Position numbers and translations under genes: made by a program | Part shown: piece by piece, positions 27,799 to 38,000 of the stretch | Layout of the letters: the number at the start of each line of letters is the position of its first letter | Numbering within the stretch: position 1 is the first letter of the stretch | The notes under the pieces: model-generated | The model's database searches: none | The model's input: only the letters and a program-made list of their open reading frames with translations | Told to the model about the DNA's origin: nothing | NCBI GenBank assembly: GCA_963823435.1 | Contig: CAWGLN010000001.1 | Coordinates: 1,240,001 to 1,304,000 of the forward strand | Length of the DNA stretch: 64,000 nt | Direction of reading: 5' to 3' | DNA from: CAKZML01 sp963823435 | GTDB lineage: Bacteria > Pseudomonadota > Gammaproteobacteria > Steroidobacterales > BM003

Positions 27799-28812
27799 AT
27801 GCCCGATGCGGGTGATCATGGCTACGGACTTATTCGCCGGCTTGCCGATGGACGTCAGCACAGCGTATCGGATATGGCGACCGAATCGGGTATCAGCGAG
27901 AGGGAGGTAGTCAGGATCCTGGCAGGTCTGAGCGAGGCTGGACTGCCGTTGCAGAAAACGTCGGTGGACAGCTATTGCCTTACGCGACCTTTGGAATTGC
28001 TGCAGGCCGCGCGTATCGAGGAGGGCCTGACCAGTGAAGCCCGGAACTTGTTAAAAGCCCTGGATGTGCTGGAGCAAGTGGATTCCACCAATGCCTGGCT
28101 GTTGCGCCAGCCAACCTGCGATCCAGGTCGTGGCAGAGTATGCCTGGCAGAATTTCAGACCGCCGGTCGTGGGCGCCGGGGCCGCAAATGGATCGCTCCA
28201 CCAGGAGGTAGTCTGTGCTTGTCTTTGTCCTGGCACTTTCCGGCAAGTTTGCCTGACATTTCCGGTCTGAGCCTGGTTTGCGGGGTTGCCGTGGTACGCG
28301 CCCTGGAAGGGCTGGGTATAGGGAATTTGGGGTTGAAATGGCCCAATGACCTGGTTTGGAGCGGCCGAAAACTCGGCGGTTTGCTGGTGGAAATGCGCAG
28401 CAGCGGCAAGGGCGCGGTCTATGTCGTGATGGGTCTGGGGCTCAACCTGTCTCTGGGGGCTCACGCCGAGCGGATCGAACCCGGCTGGGGCGGCCGGCCA
28501 GTGGATCTGTTCAGCATTCTTCCTGGCAGGCTGCCAGACCCAAACAAGTTAGCGGCGGCCGTGCTCAACTCCATGGTCAATATCCTGGAAGAGTTTTCGC
28601 AGCAGGGTTTTTCTGCCTTGCGCGTGGAATGGGAGCGACTGGACTGTTTGCGTGGCAGGATGGTCAAGGTGCATGGCGAGGGCTGGGCCATGCAGGGCAC
28701 TGCCCTGGGTGTGGATGCAGGGGGCGCTTTAAGACTGGATGTGGATGGCAAAGTGATAAATTGTGTTGCGGGCGAAGTATCGGTGAGGCTTGAGCATGCG
28801 ACTGCTGATTGA
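27799..28812 (+). CDS. birA: Biotin-protein ligase / biotin operon repressor
   Basis: 337 residues. An N-terminal winged helix (DMATESGISEREVVRILAGL) makes it a bifunctional repressor type. The ligase core has QTAGRGRRGRKWIAPPGGSL (biotinyl-AMP loop), LKWPNDLVWSGRKLGGLLVE and GLGLNLS, and a C-terminal SH3-like domain follows. It biotinylates acetyl-CoA carboxylase and represses biotin genes. The end overlaps coaX by 17 bases. The birA-coaX-SPOR order is the usual gammaproteobacterial one upstream of the tRNA-tuf block. Confidence 0.96.
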   Translation: MPDAGDHGYGLIRRLADGRQHSVSDMATESGISEREVVRILAGLSEAGLPLQKTSVDSYCLTRPLELLQAARIEEGLTSEARNLLKALDVLEQVDSTNAWLLRQPTCDPGRGRVCLAEFQTAGRGRRGRKWIAPPGGSLCLSLSWHFPASLPDISGLSLVCGVAVVRALEGLGIGNLGLKWPNDLVWSGRKLGGLLVEMRSSGKGAVYVVMGLGLNLSLGAHAERIEPGWGGRPVDLFSILPGRLPDPNKLAAAVLNSMVNILEEFSQQGFSALRVEWERLDCLRGRMVKVHGEGWAMQGTALGVDAGGALRLDVDGKVINCVAGEVSVRLEHATAD

Positions 28813-29548
28813 TGCAGGCAATAGCCGTCTCAAATGGGCGCTTTCCAATGGTAGCCGGTTGAGTCAGAGCGGCAGTATTGGTGCTGCGGAGTTGGCCCAG
28901 GGTGGTCTCGCATCCCGGTTTGATAGCCTGGGTGATCTGCCCGGAGGTGTTTGGGTGGCCAATGTGGCCGGCCAGGAGATGCGGCGCAGATTGCTGGCAG
29001 CGGCACCAAACCTGCCAGCCTCTGCATGGCATTTTCAAACCAGTCCGGCTCGTTTCATGGGCCTGACCAATGGTTATCGCCAACCGGAATTGCTGGGCGT
29101 GGATCGCTGGATGGCCATGCTTGCCGCTTATACACGTATGGCCGCCGCAGTCTGCGTGATGGATGCTGGATCCGCCTGCACACTGGACGCGGTGGGCAGC
29201 GACGGCTGTCACCTCGGAGGGGTCATAGTGCCAGGGGTCGGCATGATGCAAGCCAGTTTGAGACAGGATACCAGCGATATCGATTTGCATACGCGCTTGA
29301 GTCGGGGTGACGATGCCGGTCTGTTTGCGCGCAGTACGGCTGGCGCCATTGCATCGGGCAGTGTCCATGCCCTGGCTGCGCTGGCCGAACGTGGGCTTAG
29401 GGATTTGGCCATGATCTGCGGTGAAACACCGACCTTGGTATTGTCGGGCGGTGACGGGGACCTGATCGCCCGGCACTGCCAGGTAGATTGCATTGTCGTG
29501 CCGGAGTTGGTGCTGGAAGGTCTGAATTTGGTTGCGGAGAATCAATAG
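28796..29548 (+). CDS. coaX: Type III pantothenate kinase
   Basis: 250 residues from ATG 28796 (GAGG eight bases upstream; the frame also has a TTG at 28790). ASKHA-fold motifs: LLIDAGNSRLKWAL, LLGVDRWMAML, VMDAGSACTLDAV, LSGGDGDLIA. It catalyses ATP-dependent phosphorylation of pantothenate, the first step of CoA synthesis, and is feedback-insensitive in this class. The start lies inside birA, and the stop overlaps the next GTG by one base. Confidence 0.95.
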   Translation: MRLLIDAGNSRLKWALSNGSRLSQSGSIGAAELAQGGLASRFDSLGDLPGGVWVANVAGQEMRRRLLAAAPNLPASAWHFQTSPARFMGLTNGYRQPELLGVDRWMAMLAAYTRMAAAVCVMDAGSACTLDAVGSDGCHLGGVIVPGVGMMQASLRQDTSDIDLHTRLSRGDDAGLFARSTAGAIASGSVHALAALAERGLRDLAMICGETPTLVLSGGDGDLIARHCQVDCIVVPELVLEGLNLVAENQ

Positions 29549-30273
29549 TGAGAGTAGTTGTCCTGGCCCTGTTGCTGGCCAACATCCTGTTTTTCGGGTG
29601 GCAGTACTGGTTGGGCAAGAACGAGCCTCCGGTGCTTCCGGATCCTTACCGGGACGTGCCCGAGCTGGAATTGACCTCAGTGCTTGCGTCGGCGCCCGGG
29701 GCGGTGGTTGGGGAGCAAAGTGCCGCCGAATTCGTGGCAGACAACGCGGCATCGGGAACGGATGCAACGGCCCCGGGCACGCCGGCGGCGAGCACTGTCT
29801 GTGTCACCCTGGGTCCGTTTGCGGAAAGGGCCCAGGCTGAGGCAGCGATTGCCGGATCGGGCTGGTCGGATTTTCAGCCGGTGCTGCGTGAGATTTCCGG
29901 CGTGCGGACTACCTACTGGGTGTATTTACCACCCTTTCGGGACCGGCAGTCGGCCAACCGCGCCTTGGGGACCCTGGCTGAGATGGGGATAAGCGATGCC
30001 TACGTGGTCGGCGACGGGGAAGATCGCAATGCCATCGCCCTGGGCTTGTACAGTGATCAGGAAAGGGCAAACCGGCGCGCGGGTCAGATACAGGCGCTAG
30101 GGGTCACGAGTCAAATTGGCACCCTGGAGCGCGCCATTTCGCAGTACGTCATTGACCTGGCGCTGCCTTCAATGGATGCGCTGGATAAAGGAAAAATTGC
30201 GGCCCTGGGTTCCGGGGTGTTGATGCGGGAGATAAGCTGTGATGCACAGGAGGAAGGTGTAGCGAATGAATAG
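29548..30273 (+). CDS. SPOR-domain membrane-anchored protein
   Basis: 241 residues with GTG start at 29548 (TAGTG overlap with coaX). One N-terminal transmembrane anchor (VLALLLANILFFGWQYWLG) is followed by an Ala/Thr-rich linker and a SPOR-like domain from about residue 85 (VCVTLGPFAERAQAEAAI, YWVYLPPFRDRQSANRAL, IALGLYSDQERANRR). SPOR domains bind denuded septal peptidoglycan. A protein of this kind sits after coaX in Pseudomonas as well. Third member of the birA-coaX operon. Confidence 0.88.
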   Translation: MRVVVLALLLANILFFGWQYWLGKNEPPVLPDPYRDVPELELTSVLASAPGAVVGEQSAAEFVADNAASGTDATAPGTPAASTVCVTLGPFAERAQAEAAIAGSGWSDFQPVLREISGVRTTYWVYLPPFRDRQSANRALGTLAEMGISDAYVVGDGEDRNAIALGLYSDQERANRRAGQIQALGVTSQIGTLERAISQYVIDLALPSMDALDKGKIAALGSGVLMREISCDAQEEGVANE

Positions 30274-31246
30274 GCCGGATTCAGTGCCTGGTGAAACGCT
30301 TGCCTCCGCGGGGGTGATCGCTGGCGATCCCGGCCAAGGTATGGACGCTGCCCTGGCGCGACGCAAGGAGCTTGAGCGGCGGCACGCTGACACCCGGGTT
30401 TTCGGTGGTGGCAAGACGTTCTTTCATCCCGAAAACTCACTGTTCTCCGCGTCCCTGATTCGAAGGGTGTTGCAAATGACCGGCCTGCTGGACCGCGGGC
30501 GGCGCAATGCCATGGATATAGGTATCCGCGAAAACATCGTGACCTTGCCTCGCCTGCCCGACGTCTTTGATGGATTCACCGTGCTGCATATCTCGGACCC
30601 CCACCTGGATTCGCGACCGGATTTCCCCCTGCGTCTGGCCGAGGTCGTAGCGCCCCTGCAATACGACCTGTGTGTGCTTACAGGAGACTATCGTTTCCAT
30701 ACCGATGGCGATCCCCGTCCCGCATTGAGTGGCTTGTCCGTGCTAAGACAAGCGCTACAGGGCACTTGCTATGCGGTACTGGGTAATCACGATGGCTCGG
30801 AAATGATTCCGGACATGATCGCAATGGGTTACCACCTTCTCTACAACACCGCGGTTCCAGTAGAACGATCGGGGAAAAATATCTACATGGTGGGCGTGGA
30901 TGATCCTCATTTCTTCCAGACCGACGATTTGGGCATGGCGCTGGATTCGGTGCCCGAGGGTGTGGTCAGGGTGCTCCTGGCGCATTCTCCGGAAATTTAT
31001 CAGGTTGCCGAAGCGGCCGATGTGGATTTGCTGTTGTGTGGTCATACCCACGGCGGACAAATTGCGCTGCCGGGCGGGCGGGTTCTGTACGCCAATGCCC
31101 GTTGCCCGGACCGGATCACATCGGGTAACTGGCAGTACGGCAGCCTCAGGGGCTACACCTCGGTCGGTGCCGGGTCATCGGTCGTGGATGTTCGCTTCAA
31201 TTGCCGACCCGAGGTTACCTTGCATCGCCTATGTTGCCCTTGCTAG
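30266..31246 (+). CDS. Calcineurin-like metallophosphoesterase
   Basis: 326 residues. Metal-binding motifs in order: LHISDPHLDSR (D-x-H), VLTGDYRFH (GD), VLGNHDG (GNHD), VLLAHSP (H) and LLCGHTHGGQI (GHTH). This is the YkuE-like class of phosphoesterases. There is no signal peptide, but a hydrophobic patch near residues 60-70 could associate with membrane. The substrate may be a lipid phosphate such as UDP-diacylglucosamine or similar, not determined. It overlaps the SPOR gene by 8 bases, preceded by AGGAGG. Confidence 0.9.
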   Translation: MNRPDSVPGETLASAGVIAGDPGQGMDAALARRKELERRHADTRVFGGGKTFFHPENSLFSASLIRRVLQMTGLLDRGRRNAMDIGIRENIVTLPRLPDVFDGFTVLHISDPHLDSRPDFPLRLAEVVAPLQYDLCVLTGDYRFHTDGDPRPALSGLSVLRQALQGTCYAVLGNHDGSEMIPDMIAMGYHLLYNTAVPVERSGKNIYMVGVDDPHFFQTDDLGMALDSVPEGVVRVLLAHSPEIYQVAEAADVDLLLCGHTHGGQIALPGGRVLYANARCPDRITSGNWQYGSLRGYTSVGAGSSVVDVRFNCRPEVTLHRLCCPC

Positions 31247-31268
31247 ATCGGCCAAAAGTAAGAATAAT
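31240..31268 (+). promoter_or_regulatory. Probable promoter of tRNA-Thr(TGT)
   Basis: TTGCTA (31240-31245), a 17-base spacer and AATAAT (31263-31268) place a start point about 14 bases before the tRNA. The -35 overlaps the stop codon of the phosphoesterase gene. Confidence 0.45.
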
Positions 31269-31288
31269 CGCGGTTCCTTTTTGCACTT

Positions 31289-31364
31289 GCCGGTGTAGCT
31301 CAGTTGGTAGAGCAGGGGTTTTGTAAACCTCAGGTCCCGGGTTCGACTCCTGGCGCCGGCACCA
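31289..31364 (+). tRNA. tRNA-Thr (anticodon TGT)
   Basis: 76 bases with encoded CCA. The acceptor stem GCCGGTG pairs with CGCCGGC, the anticodon loop is TTTGTAA, and the T-loop is TTCGACT. It is the counterpart of E. coli thrU, which opens the thrU-tyrU-glyT-thrT-tufB operon; here it stands alone, 17 kb from its former partners. Confidence 0.97.
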
Positions 31365-31394
31365 TATCTCGCAGTCCCGGGCTTGCCACCCTGT

Positions 31395-32180
31395 CTAGAA
31401 GTGGTAGCCGACGCTGAACCCCGCACCCATTTCCGGGCTGCTGTCACTGAATCCGGCGCTCAGGTAGCCGCTGTATCGCCAGCTGCCTTGCGACCAGTGA
31501 GACAGGTACAGGCTGAGGTCCCCCAGATTTTCGCGATCCGAATAGGCCGATGGACTGATATTCACTGACAGTCCAATGCGGGTACGCGTAGCGATTGGCA
31601 GGCTGCCACCCAGGGATGCGAACCAGACATCGTCCAGCGAGCTGTAGCTGGGCTGGCCGCGCACCTTGTAACCCAGGGTGCCGAACAGGCTGAAGTGGTC
31701 GAAAAACCGGTAACCATCCAATTGGATCGAGTAGTCGGTCTCGCCGGTACCCAGACCTTTTTCCTCGTCAGCCGTACCCAGTTTCACCTTCCCCGTGATA
31801 TCCACAAGAAATCGCCGGTCGGCGCTGGTATAGAGATCGAAATAGGTGAGGCCCAGGTAGATATCTCCCAATCCGGACTCGGTGACTATATTCCCGGTAC
31901 CAGGCAACGGTTCGCCGCCGGGGCCAAACTCCGTTCCTTCCGGACCCTTGACCTGGAGATAGGGAACGGTCGCCCGAAATCCCCATTTCCCGGTATTCAG
32001 CAGGCCGGTGATGGGTATGTAAACATCTTCTATATCCTCGCTGCCTCCATATTGGCCGGTGGAGTATTCAACCCCCGCGCGAAGAGTGAAGCCCTGCTGT
32101 TGTGCGTAGCAGTTAACGCTGGTCAAGCCCAATAGCGCCCATGTAGCCAGACGCGCAAGGCGCGATAGCCAAGTGCCCAT
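31395..32180 (-). CDS. Outer-membrane beta-barrel protein (MetA/phenol-pathway transporter-like)
   Basis: 261 residues from ATG 32180, with AGGAG in front. A signal peptide (LATWALLGLTSVNCYAQ) is followed by alternating amphipathic strands: IPITGLLNTGKWGFRATVPY, GLGDIYLGLTYFDLY, SLFGTLGYKVRG, GSLPIATRTRIGLSVNIS, ending in a C-terminal aromatic (GAGFSVGYHF) as BAM substrates do. It resembles the putative porin group annotated as transporters in meta-pathway phenol degradation. Cargo unknown. It is followed upstream by a second exported protein on the same strand. Confidence 0.8.
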   Translation of the reverse strand: MGTWLSRLARLATWALLGLTSVNCYAQQQGFTLRAGVEYSTGQYGGSEDIEDVYIPITGLLNTGKWGFRATVPYLQVKGPEGTEFGPGGEPLPGTGNIVTESGLGDIYLGLTYFDLYTSADRRFLVDITGKVKLGTADEEKGLGTGETDYSIQLDGYRFFDHFSLFGTLGYKVRGQPSYSSLDDVWFASLGGSLPIATRTRIGLSVNISPSAYSDRENLGDLSLYLSHWSQGSWRYSGYLSAGFSDSSPEMGAGFSVGYHF

Positions 32181-32269
32181 ATCTACTCCTGGAATGTGTT
32201 TCAAGAGAACAGCCCGCCAGGAAGGTGGGCCGCGACGGCCCACCGCTGGCGATCCCCGAACTCAATCCC

Positions 32270-32716
32270 TTATTCGGAGATGGGCTCCGGGTCGGGTAAC
32301 TCGACGCCTTGTTTCCGAGCACGCTCCTGCATCTGTTTTTGATGCTCGGCGCGGATTTGAGCCTTTTCCTCCTCGCCACTCGCCTGTTCCAGACGTTTGC
32401 GATACTGGTTCTGCTCTTCCGCAGTCATCATGGTCGATCCGTAGATGGCTTCGTCCTGGTGGATACGATCCTGATCCCTGGTCTGGTCCTGATCCTTGGT
32501 CTGGTCCTGATCCTTGGTCTGGATCATGGTCTGGTCACGATCCTGATCCATGTCACGGTCCATTACCTGGTCCTTGTCCATCTGCTTGACCATGTCCCGA
32601 TCAGCCTGGCCCTGGGGTTGTCCCTGGGGTTGACCCTGGCCCTGCGCGAGTGCGGGTGAAGCGATTGCAAGTAATATGGATGTGGCGACTACGCCAATGA
32701 TTTCCCTGTATAACAT
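32270..32716 (-). CDS. Small secreted protein with DQ-rich hexapeptide repeats
   Basis: 148 residues. A signal peptide (VVATSILLAIASPALA) is followed by QGQPQGQPQGQ, then a charged Asp/Gln/Lys/Met-rich middle with tandem DQDQTK hexapeptides (18-bp DNA repeat at 32470-32522) and an alpha-helical C-terminus (QNQYRKRLEQASGEEEKAQI). I do not recognise a family for the whole. The C-terminal helix resembles short periplasmic coiled-coil segments, and the acidic DQ repeats could bind metal or cell wall (speculative). It lies 89 bases upstream of the barrel gene on the same strand, so they may be one transcript. Confidence 0.75.
   Translation of the reverse strand: MLYREIIGVVATSILLAIASPALAQGQGQPQGQPQGQADRDMVKQMDKDQVMDRDMDQDRDQTMIQTKDQDQTKDQDQTRDQDRIHQDEAIYGSTMMTAEEQNQYRKRLEQASGEEEKAQIRAEHQKQMQERARKQGVELPDPEPISE
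32470..32522. repeat. 18-bp tandem repeat inside the DQ protein gene
   Basis: Three consecutive units of CCTGATCCTTGGTCTGGT, the first with one change (CCTGATCCCTGGTCTGGT) and the last ending before its final base. They encode the DQDQTK repeats on the minus strand. Unit number could vary between strains by slippage. Confidence 0.85.
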
Positions 32717-32892
32717 GGCACAACTCCCTGTTGATGCTACGGCCGAAGACCAGACGAAAGTCCGGTCGACCGTAGCGCAATAATAGCCATATCAGGGGAG
32801 CCGGGAATATTACGGATTAACGAGGGCGAGCTTCGGCAGCCGCGGATTGATTTGCCATGGCGGCAGGCGCAGCATCGGCGGGTATTCGAGTC

Positions 32893-34227
32893 TTATCCCG
32901 CCTCAGCCGTTTCCGCGAGCATGGGTCGATCCGGCTTGATCAGCAGCCAGAGCCCGGCGGCTATGAGGGCAAAGACGGACCCGGTTGCCAGGGCCACCAG
33001 CCAGCCAAAGTGCTGGAACAGGACGGCCGTCATGGGAGTAGCGATTACTCCGGCGATATTGCCCCCGGTATTCAGCACCCCGCCCGCCGCTGCAGTGTAG
33101 CGTCCCCCCACGAAAGTAGTGGCTTGCCAGTAGGCGCCCTCGGTGAACTGGTTACAGGCGTAACACAAGGAAAGGAATGCCACCGCAATGTACGGGTCGG
33201 GTGCGTAGGCACCCGAGATCAGCATAACCGCCGAGCCACATAGTCCCGCCATGGCAGGCAGGCGGCAGCCCCAGCGGGGACCAATTCGTTGGCACAGGCG
33301 GTCACAGGTCTCGCCTCCCAGGCCGGCGCCAAAAGATCCGGCGATCCACGGGGCGGCGGCCAGCATGCCGGCGTTGATGATGTCAAAACCCCGGACATCC
33401 ACCAGGTAGACCATGAGCCAGGAAAAGAATATGTACCAGACCCAGTTCATGCAGAAATAGCTGCCGGCCAGCAACAATACATCCCGGTTTTTGAGCAACT
33501 GTCTCAGCAATTGTCCCAGCGGGGGATGTTCGGATTGCCTGACTCGTCCGGCCCGGATCAGGGCCAGTTCCCCGGGCCTGACTGCGGCGTGTTCCGAGGG
33601 CGTGTCCCGTACGTACCACCACCACAGGATCGCAAGAAACACGGTGGGAAGCGCGGTGAGATAAAAGGAGGCTCGCCAGCCCAGGTGTACCACCATCCAG
33701 GCCACCAGAGCGGGTGTGGCCGCTGCGCCCAGGGTGGCGCCCACGCTGCTCAGGCCGTTAGGCAGGGCCCAGCGGGAAACCGGAAACCAGTTCGCCACGC
33801 TGGCGGCCAGCACCGGGAACAGCGGGGCCTGGAACATTCCCATCAGGAATCGCAGGACTACCAGTTCACCAATAATCAACGCTGCCGACTGTGTTTCCTG
33901 CCCTGGCAATAACCCCGTGAGCAAGGTAATTGCGCCCCAGGCGGTGATCATGATGGTCATGGTCTTGCGCGATCCCAGGATATGTCCGAACAGTCCACCG
34001 GGAAACTGGAACAGCATGTAACCCCAGGCAAAAACCGCCAATACCAGACCCAACTCGGTATCACTCAGGCCGAGTTCGTCTCGCACCGCCAGTCCGGAGG
34101 TTGAAAGGTTATAGCGGTAGACATAGGAGAAGAAGCTGATCGCCACCATTATGGCCAGCACCCGCCAGCGCACATTGCTGCCCATTTGAGTGGCGGGGTG
34201 GGGCGGCCGTGTCTCCGCTTGGCTCAT
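32893..34227 (-). CDS. MFS transporter, anion:cation symporter-like
   Basis: 444 residues with twelve hydrophobic segments of the major facilitator fold. Signature loop between helices 2 and 3: FAWGYMLFQFPGGLFGHILGSRK. Early motif FSYVYRYNLSTSGLAV resembles the ACS family (D-galactonate, glucarate, phthalate carriers), which takes up organic anions with protons. Substrate not predictable. Divergent from the MarC gene. Confidence 0.9.
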   Translation of the reverse strand: MSQAETRPPHPATQMGSNVRWRVLAIMVAISFFSYVYRYNLSTSGLAVRDELGLSDTELGLVLAVFAWGYMLFQFPGGLFGHILGSRKTMTIMITAWGAITLLTGLLPGQETQSAALIIGELVVLRFLMGMFQAPLFPVLAASVANWFPVSRWALPNGLSSVGATLGAAATPALVAWMVVHLGWRASFYLTALPTVFLAILWWWYVRDTPSEHAAVRPGELALIRAGRVRQSEHPPLGQLLRQLLKNRDVLLLAGSYFCMNWVWYIFFSWLMVYLVDVRGFDIINAGMLAAAPWIAGSFGAGLGGETCDRLCQRIGPRWGCRLPAMAGLCGSAVMLISGAYAPDPYIAVAFLSLCYACNQFTEGAYWQATTFVGGRYTAAAGGVLNTGGNIAGVIATPMTAVLFQHFGWLVALATGSVFALIAAGLWLLIKPDRPMLAETAEAG

Positions 34228-34303
34228 ATTATTTTCTCAGGCGTACAGCAACGGGTAACATACCGTTTTGCCCATTGTCCTGCACCTTTCTCCGAGTCTG
34301 ATC

Positions 34304-34894
34304 ATGACGACGATTTCTGCTGCCATACTTTTGTTCATGGTTATGGATCCTTTCGGGAACATACCTTTCTTCCTCTCCGCCATGAAGCAGGTGGATCCGG
34401 CCCGCCAGACCAGGGTGGTTGTCAGGGAGCTTTTCTTTGCACTGGTGGCCCTGGTGCTGTTTTTGTTTCTGGGGCAGTATTTTCTTGGCGCCCTGAATAT
34501 CTCCGAGCCGGCCCTGACAGCCTCGGGTGGCATTATTTTGCTGCTGATTGCCATCAAGATGATTTTTCCCCCTCAATACGGGACGCGGAAGGAAGAATTC
34601 GAAGGGGAACCCTTCATCGTACCGCTGGCCATTCCTTATGTGGCGGGTCCTTCGGCCCTGTCTACGGTACTCCTGTTCATGAGCCGTGAACCCAACCGCT
34701 GGCCTGAATGGCTGGCTGCCCTGGTCATCGCCTGGCTGGCCACCTCGGCGATTATCCTGGTAGCCAGTACCCTCCGGAAACGCCTGGGACAGCGTGGCCT
34801 GCTGGCGATGGAACGTCTGATGGGCATGGTGCTTGTAACCATAGCCGTGCAGATGCTGATGAATGGTATTCACCAGTTCTGGGCGCAGGGATAG
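34304..34894 (+). CDS. MarC-family membrane protein
   Basis: 196 residues, six transmembrane helices from ATG 34304. Family motifs: LLFMVMDPFGNIPFFLS and FIVPLAIPYVAGPSALSTVL. MarC/UPF0056 proteins are inner-membrane proteins without an agreed function, despite the name from the multiple antibiotic resistance locus. Divergent from the MFS gene across 76 bases. Confidence 0.92.
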   Translation: MTTISAAILLFMVMDPFGNIPFFLSAMKQVDPARQTRVVVRELFFALVALVLFLFLGQYFLGALNISEPALTASGGIILLLIAIKMIFPPQYGTRKEEFEGEPFIVPLAIPYVAGPSALSTVLLFMSREPNRWPEWLAALVIAWLATSAIILVASTLRKRLGQRGLLAMERLMGMVLVTIAVQMLMNGIHQFWAQG

Positions 34895-35016
34895 CGCCGG
34901 GATTCCGGGGGTCTACGCCCGGCCCTGTGGGTAGTCCGTATACCCCGCAGTCGGAGTGGGATTGATAATTCCACAGGCGCTGATATGAGGTCCGCGCCCC
35001 AGCTTGAGGACTACCC

Positions 35017-38000
35017 ATGCGAGATTCTGCGAAAACCAGTGGCCCGGCCTCCCGGTATACGGAACTTAAAGCCCGGCTGGCTGAGCCCGATCCCGAACTG
35101 TATCCGGACGCCTCCCTGCATGCGCGCCAGGCGATTGAACTCGCCCGTTTGCTGCAGCAACGGGCCATGCAGTTGCAGACGGATCCCGAAAGACGCCAGC
35201 AGGATGAGCTCGAGCGCATGATGCAGAGCCCTCATGACAAGGCCACCCTGACCCAGATGACCGACCAGACGCTACGCTCAAGCACATCGCGCCGGGCGGT
35301 GAATCAATTGCTGCACATTCTGGACGTGCAAGGCATACCGCGTTTCTTCTCCGGACTGGATCGCGCCTTGCTCCAGGGCTTTCGGTCATTTGGAGCATGG
35401 CTGCCTGGGGTGGCCGTACCGATGGTTCAGGAACGCATGCGGCGGGAGTCGGCCAATGTGATTCTCCCTGCGGAGGAAGAAATTCTCATCCAGCACCTGC
35501 GTGAGCGACAAGCCTCCGGTGTGCGTATGAATGTAAATTTCCTGGGCGAGGCCTTGTTGGGAGAAGAGGCTGCCGCCGAGCGCATGAATACTTACCTGAG
35601 CGCTCTGCAAAAACCTGACCTGGAGTGTCTGTCGATCAAGATTTCGACTATCTACTCGCAAATATCCTCACTGGCCTGGGAGGACACGGTAGAAGTATTG
35701 TGCGAACGCCTGGAATTGATCTATCGCGAAGCTGCCCGGATGCGGTTCCGGTGCAGCGATGGTACGCGAGGTGCCGAAGTTTGTGTACCTGGATATGGAA
35801 GAATATCGGGACATGAGCGTAACTGCAGAGGCCTTCATGCGCACCCTGGACAGACCGGGTATGCAGCAGGTGCGTGCAGGAATAGCACTGCAGGCCTATT
35901 TGCCTGACGCCTGGAATGTGCAAAAGCGTATCAACGCCTGGGCCAGGCAGCGAGTGGCGGCGGGTGGTGCGCCGGTCACCGTGCGACTGGTCAAGGGCGC
36001 CAACCTTGAAATGGAAAAGGTGGATGCATCAATACATGGCTGGCCGCAGGCGCCCTACACCAGCAAGGCCCAGGTAGACGCGAATTACAAGCGTATGTTG
36101 GGCGAGGGCCTGGTCCCGGAAAACATCGCTGCGGTGCACCTCGGAATCGCATCGCATAATCTGTTCGACCTGTCCTATGGCCTGGTGCTGGCCGCCGCAA
36201 TAGGGGCTGAGGACAAGGTCCAGTTTGAGATGCTGGAAGGGATGGCGAATCACCAGCGCAGGGCCCTGTTTGAAGTCGCCAGCAACCTCCTGCTGTATGC
36301 TCCTGCGACTCGCCGCGAGCAGTTTATCCACGCTATTGGCTACCTGGTGCGTCGACTGGATGAAAATACGGGGCCGGATAACTTTCTCGCTCATGCCTTC
36401 AAGATTGAGGTGGGCAGCGAGCAATGGGCAAAACTTGAGCGGCAGTTCCTGCAGTCTTTTGAGCTGATTGAGACCCTGCCTTCATCGCCACGGCGAACCC
36501 AGGACAGAGGCACGGAAGCCTACGCGCCCGAGGGACTGCCAGGCGCTGCACTGACCGACTTCGTGAATGAACCGGACACGGATTTCGCCCTGGCACAGAA
36601 CCTCGAATGGGTAGGTGAGTTGATGCGCAGGTGGGAAGGTTTCTGTGGCGATGCCGCCATGGAAATACCGTTAGTGGTGGCCGGTGACGAGGTGCTGGAT
36701 GGGCGCACCGTGCGCCAATGCATCGATCCGTCACGTCCGCAGGTAACAGTGGGTCGTTATCGCGAGGCCAACGAAGATGACCTGGCCCGGGCCGTGGCCT
36801 GTGCCGAATCCGATGTCGCCGGCTGGGGTCAAATGGCCGACCGGGAACGTTATCTTGTTCTGGGCAGGGTTGCGGCCCAGTTGCGCCAGGCCCGTGGTGA
36901 TTTGATCGCCGTGGCCATGCTGGATGGCGGCAAGACTGTGATCGAGTCCGATCCGGAAGTGTCGGAGGCGATAGATTTTGTGGAGTATTACCGGCGCAGC
37001 GCCCTGGAACTGCAGGAGCACCCTGCCCTGGAAGCCAGACCCAAGGGTGTAGTGGCGGTGGTCCCACCCTGGAATTTCCCCATTGCCATTCCGTGTGGCG
37101 GCATCGCCGCCGCCCTCGCTGCAGGTAACCGGGTCATATTGAAGCCGGCATCGCAAACCGTGATGGTGGCCTATGAATTGTGCAAGAGCTTCTGGCGCGC
37201 CGGTGTGCCCGTGGAAGCGCTGCAATTCATGCCCTGCCAGGGATCGGGTGTTGGCAGCAAGCTGGTGGCGGATCCCCGAGTGAATGCGGTGATTCTGACC
37301 GGTGGAACGGACACCGCCTTGTCCATGCTGGAGTCCCGCCCTGACATTAATCTGCTGGCTGAGACGGGTGGCAAAGACGCGACTATTGTGACCGCCATGG
37401 CGGACCGTGATCAGGCTATAAAGAATGTCATGCACTCGGCATTCGGCCACAGCGGCCAGAAGTGCTCTGCCACCAGCCTGTTGATTCTCGAACAGGAAGT
37501 CTATGACGACCCTGGCTTCAAAAAGGGGCTCTGCGATGCGGTGTCCAGCCTGCATGTCGGGTCGGCCAGGGATCTGGCCACGCGTGTCGGGCCCCTGGTT
37601 GTCCCGCCCTCAGGCGCCCTGGAGCGTGGTTTGAAGGAGCTGGAACCGGGCGAGAGTTGGGCGGTGACACCGCGCTGTGTCCAGGATAACCCGCACTTGT
37701 ATTCGCCGGCGGTCAAGTGGGATGTAAAGCCGGGCGGCTTTACCCATATGACCGAGTTGTTTGGTCCGGTCCTCGCGGTCATGCGTGCCCGGGACCTCGA
37801 GCATGCCATAGAGCTGGTAAATCAGACCGGGTATGGCCTGACCTCCGGAATCGAGAGTCTGGATGTACGGGAGCAGGCGTATTGGCGCGACCGCATCCGG
37901 GCCGGCAATCTCTATATCAACCGGGTAACCACGGGTGCCGTAGTATTGCGTCAGCCTTTTGGTGGCATGGGCAAGTCGGCCTTCGGCCCGGGTATCAAGG

